From Desulfovibrio sp. 86 (GTDB lineage Bacteria > Desulfobacterota > Desulfovibrionia > Desulfovibrionales > Desulfovibrionaceae), in the NCBI RefSeq assembly GCF_902702915.1, contig NZ_LR738849.1:3054001-3118000 (forward strand): 64,000 nt of DNA. Reading direction: 5' to 3'. Shown here piece after piece: positions 16,761-25,424 of the stretch. The notes under the pieces were generated by a model, which was not told the origin of the DNA, made no database searches, and saw only the letters and a list, made by a program, of their open reading frames with translations. How positions within the stretch are numbered: the stretch's first letter is position 1; every line of letters starts with the position of its first letter. The translations under genes were made by a program, and so were the position numbers.

Positions 16761-18071
16761 CTATTTCTTGCCGCCGATGATGGGTACAATAAGGATGGCT
16801 GAAAGCAGTGATGCCGCAGTCATGACGATGAAGAATCCGTTCCAGCTTGTGGTTTCAATGACCATAGCCAGCGGCAGGCCGGTGCAGGCGGCTCCCAGGT
16901 ATCCGAAAAGTCCTACAAAGCCTGTGGCCGTGCCCGCGTATTCCTTGTGGCAGACTTCGGCGGCGGCCATGCCGGTGAGCATTTGCGGGCCAAAGATGAA
17001 AAAGCCGATCAGAAAAAACACGGAACCAAGGGCGATTTTGGAACTCAGGGGCAAAAGCCAGAGCGCGCCCACGGAACACATGATGCCCAGCATGAAAATG
17101 ATGTTCATCGGGATGCGGTTGCCCTTGAACAGTTTGTCCGATCCCCATCCGGCGACGATGGTGCCGATGAAACCGCCGATCTCAAGCATGGTGATGGCGC
17201 TGTTGGCCACAAGCAGGTCAACGCCATGTTCCGTTACAAGGTACATGTTGGCCCAATCGTTGACGCCGATGCGCACGACGTACACAAGCACGTAGGAAAT
17301 GGCCAGGAGCCAGATGTATTTGTTGGTGAATACGTAGCGGCGCAACACCTGCCATGTGGTGAGCGAGCTTTCGCTTTTCTTTACCTGCTCCAGTTCCAGT
17401 TGGTCCTTGCGCCATTCTCCCACCCTGGGCAGTCCCATTGATTCCGGTCTGTCCCGCATGATGATGCAAAGAATGATGCCCGCCACAATCCCGATGATGC
17501 CCGGAATGATCATGCCGTAACGCCAGCCGTAGTGTATGGCCAGCCATCCCGCGAGCAGTGGAATAATGGCGCCGCCCACGTTGTGCGAGGTGTTGCACAC
17601 GGCCCACCAGAAGCCGCGCTCGTTGCGCGAGTACCATGTGGTGAGAATCTTGGTGCAGGGCGGCCAGCCCCAACCCTGAAAGAAGGCGTTGAGTCCCCAC
17701 AGAATGGCCAGTGCCAACAGGGACGAACTCATGCCGAAGGCTATGTTGATGATGCCTGTGATGATGAGCCCAACGCCCATGAAATAGCGGGGATTGGACT
17801 TGTCGCTTATGATGCCACCCACAAACCGTGACGAACCGTAAACGATGTAGAAAATGGTACTCAGGATGCCCACGTCCGAGAGCTGCCAGTCAAGGTCTTT
17901 GAGCATGGCTGGCATGATTGACTTGTAGCTGTTGCGGGTGAAGTAAAAAATGGCGTAACCAAGCCATATGGATGCCATCATGTGTATGCGCCAGTATGCG
18001 TAGTCTTTGTCTATCTCTTCCGCGCTCTTGGTAACCGGGCGCGCAGGTGATGCTTTAAAGAAATTTACCAT
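16761..18071 (-). CDS. OPA-family MFS transporter (GlpT/UhpC-like)
   Basis: A 436-residue, 12-segment transporter. The N-terminus AYWRIHMMASIWLGYAIFYFTRNSY and the loop GGIISDKSNPRYFMGVGLI are typical of the organophosphate:phosphate antiporter family, as is NAFFQGWGWPPCTKILTTWYS. Known members exchange phosphate for glycerol-3-phosphate, hexose-phosphates or phosphoglycerate. It follows the IMPase-family phosphatase gene, and both lie behind the sigma-54 promoter at 19299-19313. Its presence in a hydroxyproline regulon is unexpected. Either it carries a non-phosphorylated substrate here, or the unit handles a phosphate ester. Confidence 0.85.
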   Translation of the reverse strand: MVNFFKASPARPVTKSAEEIDKDYAYWRIHMMASIWLGYAIFYFTRNSYKSIMPAMLKDLDWQLSDVGILSTIFYIVYGSSRFVGGIISDKSNPRYFMGVGLIITGIINIAFGMSSSLLALAILWGLNAFFQGWGWPPCTKILTTWYSRNERGFWWAVCNTSHNVGGAIIPLLAGWLAIHYGWRYGMIIPGIIGIVAGIILCIIMRDRPESMGLPRVGEWRKDQLELEQVKKSESSLTTWQVLRRYVFTNKYIWLLAISYVLVYVVRIGVNDWANMYLVTEHGVDLLVANSAITMLEIGGFIGTIVAGWGSDKLFKGNRIPMNIIFMLGIMCSVGALWLLPLSSKIALGSVFFLIGFFIFGPQMLTGMAAAEVCHKEYAGTATGFVGLFGYLGAACTGLPLAMVIETTSWNGFFIVMTAASLLSAILIVPIIGGKK

Positions 18072-18116
18072 GGCGTATCCTTAGTGCAAAATGGGCGGGT
18101 ATATCGCCGGATGCGC

Positions 18117-18258
18117 AGAGCAACGTCAGGAAAACTGCTCTGGCGAGAGCGCATGCAGGTGTTCGGCGTGAAGCCGTATGCGCTGCTCGCACTGGCAAGC
18201 GCCGGAGCATGCGTGTCCGAAGCTTTGCAGGCGTATTCTCAGCGGCAACCCGATCTAG
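18117..18258. repeat. Dispersed intergenic repeat, class D
   Basis: Runs from AGAGCAACG to TCTCAGCGGCAACCCGATCTAG and fills the gap between the phosphatase and OPA transporter genes. The distal end matches CCTCAACGGTAATCCGCTCTGG, the end of the class D unit at 12441-12590. The minus-strand TAG at 18255-18257 is the phosphatase stop codon. Confidence 0.7.
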
Positions 18259-19049
18259 CGATGGGCCTTGATTTCACGCAAAACCTGTTCATGCAGCCTG
18301 CTGTCGCCACATGCCAGAACCTGCATGCCGGAATGCATGGTCAGAGGATTGCCCTCCCAATCGGACATGACGCCCCCCGCACCCTCAATGATTGGCACAA
18401 GAGCGCAATAATCCACTTCGCGCATGATTCCGCTGTCAAAGCAGAGGTCTATCTTGCCTGCCGCAAGGCTCATGTAGCCATAGCATGCGCCGCCGTAGAC
18501 GCGCCATTTGGTGGATGCGATGAGGTGATTGTAGGCCGCCCTGTCGGATTTAAAGACAAATTCGGTATTGCTTGAAGCCACCAGGGCGGTGGCGAGGTCG
18601 GTATGGGGGCGGGTTTGTATGGGCAGACCGTTGACTGTGGATTGCCGCCCCTTTATCCCCACCCAGCGTTCAGCCATGACGGGCATTTCCACAACACCAA
18701 GAACGGGTACGCCGTTGCGGCACAGGGCAATGAGCGTCCCGTAAAATGGATAGCCCACAATGAACTGTCGTGTGCCGTCGATGGGGTCGATCACCCACAC
18801 GTATTCGGCTGTGGCGGCGTCGGCCCCATATTCTTCCCCAAGCATGCCGTGATCTGGAAACGCGCCAGAAATGATTGAACGTATTTCACGTTCCACGCGT
18901 TCATCCGTCTCCGTCACCGGGCTGGCGTCAGTTTTGGTTTTAAAATCATAATTTCCACGCAGATATTTCTGTCTGTGTTCCGTGAGTATCTGGCGTGAAA
19001 CGTCCGCAGCCTGCATGGCTATGTCTAAAAATGCTTCATACTCTGGCAT
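18255..19049 (-). CDS. Inositol-monophosphatase-family phosphatase (HisN-like)
   Basis: A 264-residue Mg-dependent phosphatase of the IMPase fold. Metal-site motifs are GEEYGA (about residue 72), WVIDPIDGTRQFI (about 84-96) and the late REVDYCALVPIIEGAGG. The spacing and the DPIDGT-RQF form are closest to HisN-type histidinol-phosphate phosphatases. No histidine-biosynthesis genes are nearby. The gene is the first in a sigma-54-driven pair with the OPA transporter, so its substrate may be a phosphate ester brought in by that carrier. That role is inference. Confidence 0.8.
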   Translation of the reverse strand: MPEYEAFLDIAMQAADVSRQILTEHRQKYLRGNYDFKTKTDASPVTETDERVEREIRSIISGAFPDHGMLGEEYGADAATAEYVWVIDPIDGTRQFIVGYPFYGTLIALCRNGVPVLGVVEMPVMAERWVGIKGRQSTVNGLPIQTRPHTDLATALVASSNTEFVFKSDRAAYNHLIASTKWRVYGGACYGYMSLAAGKIDLCFDSGIMREVDYCALVPIIEGAGGVMSDWEGNPLTMHSGMQVLACGDSRLHEQVLREIKAHR

Positions 19050-19298
19050 CGCAATGTCTCCGTCTGTAAGGGGGGAGGATGCAGACCGGTTGGTCTTGTA
19101 AAGGCGTTCACTGCCGCGTCGCGGCTGGAATTCATGCCTGATTGTGTCATTGGAATGTGTAAATGCAGTTTTCTATTCAAAATACGCATATTTTATTTTT
19201 TAAATAATAATTTATTGTAAAATGTTATATATAAAAGTTTGTTGTGCAACAATACTATGTGTTCAAAGCAAATAGTAGTCAGGTAATTTTGTATATCA

Positions 19299-19313
19299 GC
19301 AAAAAATCTGCCA
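19299..19313 (-). promoter_or_regulatory. Sigma-54 promoter of the phosphatase/OPA transporter pair
   Basis: The minus strand reads TGGCAGATTTTTTGC, a TGG-N10-GC match that differs from the promoter at 16614-16628 by one base. It lies about 250 bp upstream of the phosphatase start. Confidence 0.75.
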
Positions 19314-19401
19314 ACTTTGCACAGACTGGCGTGAAATGCTGATGCCATCGGGATGCTCGGTGTTGCACAATAAATTTTAGATTGGTAATATATAAAATAA
19401 T

Positions 19402-19440
19402 TGTAGCATAACGCTACAGTCGTGTTTGCTTACGCTACAC
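19402..19440. promoter_or_regulatory. Upstream activator sites in the divergent control region
   Basis: TGTAGC-ATAAC-GCTACA at 19402-19418 is a perfect 6+5+6 inverted repeat. An imperfect second copy, GTGTTTG-CTTAC-GCTACAC, ends at 19440, just before the Shine-Dalgarno of the activator gene. The sites are about 90-125 bp upstream of the sigma-54 promoter at 19299-19313. They may serve both as enhancer and as autoregulatory operator. The rest of the 400-bp gap (19050-19458) is AT-rich with no gene. Confidence 0.7.
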
Positions 19441-19458
19441 GACAGGAGGAATAATGAC

Positions 19459-20523
19459 ATGAGGTGTCTCCCCATCGACTTCTCACCACAAAATCCCGTG
19501 TACCAGCAAACGGTCCATGAAGCCTGGAAGGATTTCATTGATGGCGGTGAAATCCGGGGGCGTGTGCCCGAGCATATTCTGGATGGATGGCTGCTCAGCC
19601 GCGATGCCTGTATTGACCCTGTGCGGGTTCCCGACGTGCCGGTGCTGGAACGGGTTCATTTTGAAGACTTGTGCAGCCAATTCGCCACGTTGCTCAATGC
19701 AGCGGCTCCTGTGCTGGAAATGCTTGATTCATGCATTAGCGGAACTGGCCACATGGCAATTCTTACCAGTTCCTCCGGGCATATTCTTGCTACCGTGGGC
19801 GACAAGGATTTGCTTGATGTGGCCCGTACCCAGTACAACATGCCCGGTGCTGACAGAAATATCGACAAGGTCGGCGCTTCAGCCATAGGCATGACCCTGC
19901 AACGGCGTCGTCCGGTGCAGATATACGGTTATGAGCATTACAATGCTGGCCTGCATTCGTGGCGTTGTGCTTCCGCTCCCATTCTGGCTGATGCCTCGGG
20001 CGTTCTGGCCGTGCTGACCATTTCGGGCAATATTGCCAGTCCCGAGATACAGGCGCTCGCGCTGGTGACGACCTTTGCCAACTATATAGGCATGCGCGTG
20101 CGCCAGCAGACCATAGAAACCACCGGGCAGAAGCTTGAGGCTTTATTGCGGAATGCCCATGATTCCCTGACCTACCCATTGCTGGTGCTTGATGGCAATG
20201 GCGGCATCACCCACGCCAACAGGCATGCATCAACATTGTTTACTTCTGGCGAACTTGAGCTTCCGGGAAGAAGCGCTGTTTCTCTGGTGAGCTCTCTTGA
20301 TGCGCAAAGGCTGCAACGGGCTCTGGCCGGACAAAGGCAAGGTCATGACACCCTGACATTTCTTACGGGCCAGGGGCCACAACGCATCGCCTGCACATTT
20401 TCGCCTGTGGAACTGAGCGCGGGAAGAACCGTGGGGATGGCCCTTGCGCTTAACCTGGATACGTTTGCGCCGGGCGGGCGAAACAGGGGCAAAACAGCCA
20501 GCGGCCCGCTTCCGACCTCCTGA
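19459..20523 (+). CDS. Sigma-54 activator, sensory half (AcoR/DhaR-type N-terminus), ends at in-frame TGA
   Basis: The start is the ATG at 19459, with AGGAGG nine bases upstream. The 354-residue product begins with the AcoR/DhaR-like region. It then has a GAF-like stretch (GHMAILTSSSGHILATVGD...VGASAIGMTLQRRRPVQIYGYEHY) and a PAS-like segment near residues 225-330 (LTYPLLVLDGNGGITHANRH). The frame closes at TGA 20521-20523 just before the AAA+ domain, which continues in the same frame at 20530. In relatives these parts are one protein. Upstream-activator-type palindromes precede it. It is the likely regulator of the surrounding hydroxyproline genes. Confidence 0.82.
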   Translation: MRCLPIDFSPQNPVYQQTVHEAWKDFIDGGEIRGRVPEHILDGWLLSRDACIDPVRVPDVPVLERVHFEDLCSQFATLLNAAAPVLEMLDSCISGTGHMAILTSSSGHILATVGDKDLLDVARTQYNMPGADRNIDKVGASAIGMTLQRRRPVQIYGYEHYNAGLHSWRCASAPILADASGVLAVLTISGNIASPEIQALALVTTFANYIGMRVRQQTIETTGQKLEALLRNAHDSLTYPLLVLDGNGGITHANRHASTLFTSGELELPGRSAVSLVSSLDAQRLQRALAGQRQGHDTLTFLTGQGPQRIACTFSPVELSAGRTVGMALALNLDTFAPGGRNRGKTASGPLPTS

Positions 20524-20529
20524 AAGGCC

Positions 20530-21528
20530 GTGTTGCCGACCCGTGAGGTCGAGTCCGTCCACACAGCCACATACCAGTTCTCAGACATCCTGGGGGCCAG
20601 CCCCGCTTTGCGGCAGGCTATCAACTTTGCCCGTCGTGCTTCCCGCATGGCCTCACGCATCGTTATTTTGGGAGAAAGCGGCACTGGTAAGGAACTTTTC
20701 GCCCAGGCAATTCACAATGCCGGAAATGAGCCAGATCGGCCCTTTGTCGGCATTTCTTGCGCCGCCATTCCCAATAACCTTATTGAAGCCGAACTGTTTG
20801 GTTATGAAGAGGGCGCTTTTACCGGAGCGCGAAAGGGCGGGCAGAAGGGTCGGCTTGAAGCGGCCAATGGCGGAACGCTCTTTCTGGATGAAGTAAACAG
20901 CTTGCCATTGGCAGTGCAGGCCAAGCTTTTACGCGTCCTGCAGGAAATGACTTTTTCACCTCTTGGAAGCAATCACCTTGTTCGTCTTGACGTCCGAGTC
21001 ATTGCCGCAGGCAATACAAATCTGGCGGATGAGGTGCAAGCGGGAACCTTTCGGTCTGACCTCTATTACCGTCTCAATGTCTTGGAAATCGAGCTGCCAC
21101 CTCTTCGAGAACGTAAAGGGGATGTGGAATTGCTGGCAAAAACATTCTGGCGCAAGCTTTGTGCGCGTATGAACCTGCCCATGGTAACCGTTGAGCCTGC
21201 CGTGTTGGAAATGCTCAATGCCTATTCCTGGCCGGGCAACGTACGTGAATTGCAAAACGTATGCGAAAGGGCCCTGGTGCTCTCTGACGGGGCTTCCATC
21301 AGGCTTGATTGTCTGCCACGCCATATTACCGGAAAGAACGTGACGGTTCTGGCTGCCGGGCAACCAGAGGTTGCACTTGGGCATGCTTCCATGGACGATT
21401 TGTGTGAAAATATGGTGCGTAAAACGCTGGAAGCCGCTGGGGGAAACATCAGCAAAGCCTCTGAGACGCTGGGCATAGCCAGAACGACTCTGTATAGAAA
21501 AATGAAGAAATATGGCCTGGGGCAGTAG
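20530..21528 (+). CDS. Sigma-54 activator, AAA+ and DNA-binding half
   Basis: A 332-residue central-plus-C-terminal half of an enhancer-binding protein, in the same frame as the preceding gene. Walker A is GESGTGKE (residues 48-55), the sigma-54 contact loop GAFTGA is at 95-100, and Walker B is GTLFLDE. A Fis-type helix-turn-helix closes the protein (NISKASETLGIARTTLYRKM). Translation would have to begin at GTG 20530 or TTG 20533 after the AAAGG at 20523-20527, or by stop-codon readthrough. If neither happens the regulator is a pseudogene. Sequencing error at 20521-20523 is a simple alternative. Confidence 0.82.
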   Translation: MLPTREVESVHTATYQFSDILGASPALRQAINFARRASRMASRIVILGESGTGKELFAQAIHNAGNEPDRPFVGISCAAIPNNLIEAELFGYEEGAFTGARKGGQKGRLEAANGGTLFLDEVNSLPLAVQAKLLRVLQEMTFSPLGSNHLVRLDVRVIAAGNTNLADEVQAGTFRSDLYYRLNVLEIELPPLRERKGDVELLAKTFWRKLCARMNLPMVTVEPAVLEMLNAYSWPGNVRELQNVCERALVLSDGASIRLDCLPRHITGKNVTVLAAGQPEVALGHASMDDLCENMVRKTLEAAGGNISKASETLGIARTTLYRKMKKYGLGQ

Positions 21529-21960
21529 TTTTTCATCGGGCAGGGCGCAAAAGATGAAAATTGTAATCACCTGTCTGGCTTTCCTGACCTGTGCGCCGCG
21601 CAAGAATGGCGCGGGCTTTGTTTCGCGCGTGTGGGCGTAGTGGGGGGGGGCAGTGCTCCTTGCCGTGTTGCGGAGCAGCCCTGTTTTGTGCCGCATACTC
21701 GTGTGGGCCAAGGCAAGATGCGCAAAAACACAGTGTGTCATTGGGTGGGCAAAAAAGCCTGACTCAGGCCATACAAGAATGTGCGCAGGATAACAAAAAA
21801 GAACACAGCATAAATTTTTAGTGAAATATCAAAGCCCCGGCGATGAGTTCCGGGGCTTTTTCCGTTTGACGTCTTGACGATTTCATCATATGCGGGCATA
21901 ACAAAAAATAACAAAATTGACTAAAAAGCAACATCAAACTGTCACAAAAACAGGATTGCC
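21529..21960. other. Intergenic region with terminator; otherwise empty
   Basis: It holds the intrinsic terminator at 21831-21859 and the AT-rich presumed promoter region of the DeoR-type gene (21860-21960). Nothing was recognised in 21529-21830. Confidence 0.5.
21831..21859 (+). terminator. Intrinsic terminator
   Basis: The stem AAAGCCCCGG (21831-21840) and CCGGGGCTTT (21850-21859) continue into a TTTTT run. It separates the sigma-54 activator from the DeoR-type gene. Confidence 0.85.
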
Positions 21961-22734
21961 ATGCTGCCAGTTGAACGCCGCAGAAAGATGGCCCGTCTTA
22001 TCAAGAGCCAGGGCGCGGTCAACAGCCGTGAGCTTGCGAAAGCTCTTGGCATTTCCGTTATGACGGTGCGCCGCGACCTCAAGGTGCTGGAAGATCAGAA
22101 GCAGCTTGAAATCACCTGGGGGGGAGCTGTTCCCGTGGGGTTTGAGGCGCATGACATCCCCCGGTCCCACAAGGCGGGCAGCATGCTGGAGGCCAAGGTG
22201 GCCATTGCCCGCGCCGCATGCGAGTTTATACAAGATGACTCGTTCATCGGCCTTGATGCGGGCACGACCACCCTTGAACTGGCGCGCCTCTTGCCTTCAC
22301 TGCCGCTCACGAATCTGTCCGTGGTTACGCCGGACCTTGAAATCGCGCTGCTCCTTTCCGGCTACCCCCATATTGAGGTTTTTCTCACCGGGGGCCGGAT
22401 AGACCCCATCAGCCGGGCCTGCAACGATACCGACTCTGTGGCGTATCTGCGCCGCATCCGCACCACCGTGGCCTTTGTTGGCATTAACGTGTGGGGGACC
22501 CAGCACGGCGTGACCACCAGCTCTTCGGAGAAGATGCATCGCAAAGTTCAGCTCATGAACAGCGCTGACAAGAGCATTCTTCTGGCCGATTCTTCAAAAT
22601 ATGCGAAATTCAGCCCCTGGCGTGTGGCCGGAGTGGAGGATTTTTACCGCATCATCACCGACCACGGCCTCAGTCATGACGCCCGGCAGGCCCTTGAAGG
22701 CGTCGGGGCCCATTTGGTTTATGCCGGAGCCTGA
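21961..22734 (+). CDS. DeoR-family transcriptional regulator
   Basis: A 257-residue DeoR-type regulator. The N-terminal helix-turn-helix is RELAKALGISVMTVRRDLKVLE (residues 22-43), followed by the GGA-V turn. The C-terminal isomerase-like sugar-phosphate sensor domain contains GLDAGTTTLELARLL and TGGRID. CAGGA precedes the ATG. It stands at the head of the kinase/dehydrogenase/transporter genes in the same orientation, 70 bp before the kinase. It is therefore the likely repressor of the acid-sugar operon, responding to a phosphorylated intermediate. Confidence 0.9.
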   Translation: MLPVERRRKMARLIKSQGAVNSRELAKALGISVMTVRRDLKVLEDQKQLEITWGGAVPVGFEAHDIPRSHKAGSMLEAKVAIARAACEFIQDDSFIGLDAGTTTLELARLLPSLPLTNLSVVTPDLEIALLLSGYPHIEVFLTGGRIDPISRACNDTDSVAYLRRIRTTVAFVGINVWGTQHGVTTSSSEKMHRKVQLMNSADKSILLADSSKYAKFSPWRVAGVEDFYRIITDHGLSHDARQALEGVGAHLVYAGA

Positions 22735-22803
22735 TCAGGCTATCCGCTTTTCAATCCTTTGTACCGGTCTGGCCAAACGCCGCAAGGACCAAAAGAGTTT
22801 GCC

Positions 22804-24135
22804 ATGAATATAGCTGTAATTGCGGACGACTTTACAGGAGCCAACGCCAACGGGGCGCTGCTCACCGCCAAGGGTTTTTCCAGCGCCACCTGCCTCGGGT
22901 TGGACAAGTGGGACCCCCAGTATTTCTCGGCTTTCACTGCGGTTTCGCTGAATGCGGAAAGCCGCCTGCTTTCACGTCAGAAAGCGTGGGACGCCGTGTA
23001 TGCGGCGGTAAAGATGTTCTGCGCCGAAAAACCCGCGCTGGTTTCCAAGCGCGTGGACTCCACACTGCGCGGCAACGTGGGCGCGGAGATCGAGGCCGCC
23101 ATCAAGGCAATGGACGACAGCTACGGCCACGAACAGTCCCTTGCCGTACTGGTGCCTTCGTATCCGTCTTCCGGGCGTATCTGCGTGGGCGGCTACCAGA
23201 TTGTGCACGGCGTGGCGCTGGAGCGCTCGCCCATTGCACAGGATGCGGCCACGCCCGTTAAGGACACGTCCGTTCTCAGGATTTTTGCCGCGCAGAGCGC
23301 CATGAAGTGCGGGTTTATCCCCCTTGAAAAAATTTTGGGCGGCGCGGCTATCGTGCGCCAGGCCATTGAGGTTCTGCGTGCGGAAGGGTGCCGGGTTGTG
23401 GTGTGCGACGCTGTGGCTGATGAAGATATCACCACCATCGCGCAGTCTCTGGCCGATGCCCCGTATCCCCTGGTGTCGGTTGATCCCGGCCCCTTCACTG
23501 CCGAGCTGGCGGCCGTGCGCGTGCAGGCCCCCCGGTCGCAGTATGAAAATCGCGTATTTCTTGCCATTGGCAGCACCAGCGAGCTTACCCGCGTTCAGAT
23601 GGAAGCCCTGCACCTGGCGCATCCCAGCCATATGGTGCCCATGAACGTGCGCAAAATTCTGGCCGGTAAGGACGAGGCCGCCAGCGAGTGCGCGCGGGTG
23701 CTCGACGCCGTGACCACGCCGCCGTCCGGCGCCACCGTGCTTGGCGTCTGCACTGCCGCCAGCAAGGAAGACGTTTTTTCTCTGGACGAGATGTCGCGCA
23801 AGATGAACCTCACGCACTCGGAGATTTCTCAGCGCATAAACGAAGCCATAGCCAACGTGACCGATGCGGTGCTGCGCCGCGAGGACTTGGGTATTGGCGG
23901 CCTGTATACTTCGGGCGGCGAAGTCACGGTGTCTGTTATCCGTACGCTGAAAGCGGGTGGTTTTACGGTGCGCGACCAGGTTCTGCCCCTGGCCGTGTAC
24001 GGGCATATTATCGGCGGCGTTCAGGCCGATCTGCCGATGATAACCAAGGGCGGCTTTGTGGGCGACAAGGGCAGTCTGGTGGAATGCGTGGAGTACCTTT
24101 TCACCAAGATTTCCACACGCAAACGCCCGGCCTAG
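22804..24135 (+). CDS. dtnK: Four-carbon acid sugar kinase (DUF1537), probable D-threonate kinase
   Basis: The start was moved to ATG 22804 because IAVIADDFTGANANG, the conserved N-terminus of the family, begins there. The 443-residue protein has the DUF1537 N-domain (SKRVDSTLRGNVGAEI, VPSYPSSGRICVGGYQIVHG) and the C-terminal nucleotide-binding part (GIGGLYTSGGEVTVSVI; ITKGGFVGDKGSL). DUF1537 kinases phosphorylate C4 acids such as D-threonate or D-erythronate at O4. The adjacent PdxA2-like dehydrogenase, the absence of the OtnC/OtnI/LtnD genes needed for other routes, and the GntP transporter point to D-threonate. Its TAG stop is the first triplet of a dispersed repeat. Confidence 0.85.
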   Translation: MNIAVIADDFTGANANGALLTAKGFSSATCLGLDKWDPQYFSAFTAVSLNAESRLLSRQKAWDAVYAAVKMFCAEKPALVSKRVDSTLRGNVGAEIEAAIKAMDDSYGHEQSLAVLVPSYPSSGRICVGGYQIVHGVALERSPIAQDAATPVKDTSVLRIFAAQSAMKCGFIPLEKILGGAAIVRQAIEVLRAEGCRVVVCDAVADEDITTIAQSLADAPYPLVSVDPGPFTAELAAVRVQAPRSQYENRVFLAIGSTSELTRVQMEALHLAHPSHMVPMNVRKILAGKDEAASECARVLDAVTTPPSGATVLGVCTAASKEDVFSLDEMSRKMNLTHSEISQRINEAIANVTDAVLRREDLGIGGLYTSGGEVTVSVIRTLKAGGFTVRDQVLPLAVYGHIIGGVQADLPMITKGGFVGDKGSLVECVEYLFTKISTRKRPA

Positions 24136-24257
24136 AGCAGTTAACGAATGAAATGAGTTTGCTCGGCAAGGATTTTCCTGAAAATCCTTGCCGCGAAATG
24201 CGCGAAGGCAGGCTTTTGCCTGCCGTAAGCGAGCATTTCAAAGTTAAAATGCTCTAG
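24133..24257. repeat. Dispersed intergenic repeat, class C
   Basis: A 125-bp element, TAGAGCAGTTAACG...GTTAAAATGCTCTAG. It has the hairpin CAAGGATTTTCCTGAAAATCCTTG and a second hairpin of GGCAGG/CCTGCC. It is nearly the same as the right half of 12441-12712. It separates dtnK from pdxA2 and provides the dtnK stop codon. Confidence 0.85.
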
Positions 24258-24323
24258 TGTGGCGGCGTTTACCGTTGCCGGTGAAATCCCATTACTGAAA
24301 TTACAAAAATAAGGAAATTCAAT

Positions 24324-25325
24324 ATGAAACCGTTGATTTGCGCCCCCATGGGCGATCCGGCCGGAGTCGGGCCGGAAATTCTGGCGGCGTCTCTGGTGGA
24401 CTCCGTTGTGACCGATGTGGCCCGTGTGCTTGTGGTGGGCAATACCGAGATCATGAAGCGCGCCTCCGCCATCATGAACGTCAGCCCCGACTTCAATGAG
24501 GTGGGCGAGAATCTCGAAGGCTGGCGCGACGGCGCGGCCAACATCCTGAATCTGGACAATGTGGACCTGGCCGGATTTGCCTATGGCAAGGTGCAGGCGC
24601 ACTGCGGCAAGGCTGCATTCGAGTATATCAAAAAGTCCGTTGAGCTGACCATGGCAGGCAAGACCGACGCCCTGGCCACCACGCCCATCAACAAGGAATC
24701 CCTCAAGGCAGGGGGAGTGCCCTATATCGGGCATACAGAAATTCTGGGCGACCTTACGGGTACGAAAGATCCTCTTACCATGTTTCAGGTGCACAGCCTG
24801 CGCGTGTTTTTCCTCACCCGTCACCTTTCTCTCATGGACGCTTGCCGCGCCGTGAAAAAAGACCGCGTGCTCGACTACATCGCCCGCTGTTCCGAAGCCA
24901 TGCGCCTGCTGGGCATTGATAATCCCAGCATCGTGGTGGCTGGCCTGAACCCCCACTGCGGCGAGCACGGCCTGTTCGGTAACGAGGAAGACGTGGAGAT
25001 AGTGCCCGCCATTGAAGAAGCCAAAAAGCGTGGCTTCAACGTGCACGGTCCCAATCCGGCGGACTCCGTTTTCCACTTTGCCCTCAAGGGCGGGTGGGAC
25101 GCGGTGCTTTCACTGTATCACGACCAAGGGCACATCGCCACCAAGATGGTGGATTTCGAGCGCACCATCTCGCTTACTCTGGGCATGCCCATACTGCGCA
25201 CCTCGGTTGACCATGGCACTGCCTTTGACATTGCCGGAAAGGGCAAGGCCAGTCCCGTGAGCATGGTGGAGGCCATCCGCCTTGCAGCGTTGTATGCATA
25301 TAGTTTTAAAAGGGCCAATGTCTGA
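24324..25325 (+). CDS. pdxA2: PdxA2-type 4-phospho-D-threonate dehydrogenase
   Basis: A 333-residue PdxA-family dehydrogenase. [12 protein letters not shown] at the N-terminus and the metal-binding histidines in [18 protein letters not shown] and [12 protein letters not shown] are all present. PdxA2 members oxidise and decarboxylate 4-phospho-D-threonate or -erythronate to dihydroxyacetone phosphate. The vitamin B6 enzyme PdxA is a close relative, but the neighbouring DUF1537 kinase and DeoR regulator favour the catabolic role. AAGGAAA precedes the start. Confidence 0.87.
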   Translation: MKPLICAPMGDPAGVGPEILAASLVDSVVTDVARVLVVGNTEIMKRASAIMNVSPDFNEVGENLEGWRDGAANILNLDNVDLAGFAYGKVQAHCGKAAFEYIKKSVELTMAGKTDALATTPINKESLKAGGVPYIGHTEILGDLTGTKDPLTMFQVHSLRVFFLTRHLSLMDACRAVKKDRVLDYIARCSEAMRLLGIDNPSIVVAGLNPHCGEHGLFGNEEDVEIVPAIEEAKKRGFNVHGPNPADSVFHFALKGGWDAVLSLYHDQGHIATKMVDFERTISLTLGMPILRTSVDHGTAFDIAGKGKASPVSMVEAIRLAALYAYSFKRANV

Positions 25326-25424
25326 GGACTGTTCCAGAAAAGAGGCCCCTGGAGGGTTGGGGGTCTCTTCTGGAGTTTTTGTGCCGTTCACGCCGGCTTT
25401 TCACTGTAACTACCTGTCTGGAGA

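Noticed and set aside
20521-20523. TGA read as selenocysteine in the sigma-54 activator
   Set aside because: It sits in a linker, no Cys is expected there in relatives, and no selenocysteine-type hairpin was seen directly downstream.
22972-24006. Open frame of 344 codons antisense to dtnK
   Set aside because: DUF1537 signatures are all on the plus strand and this frame lacks a ribosome site.
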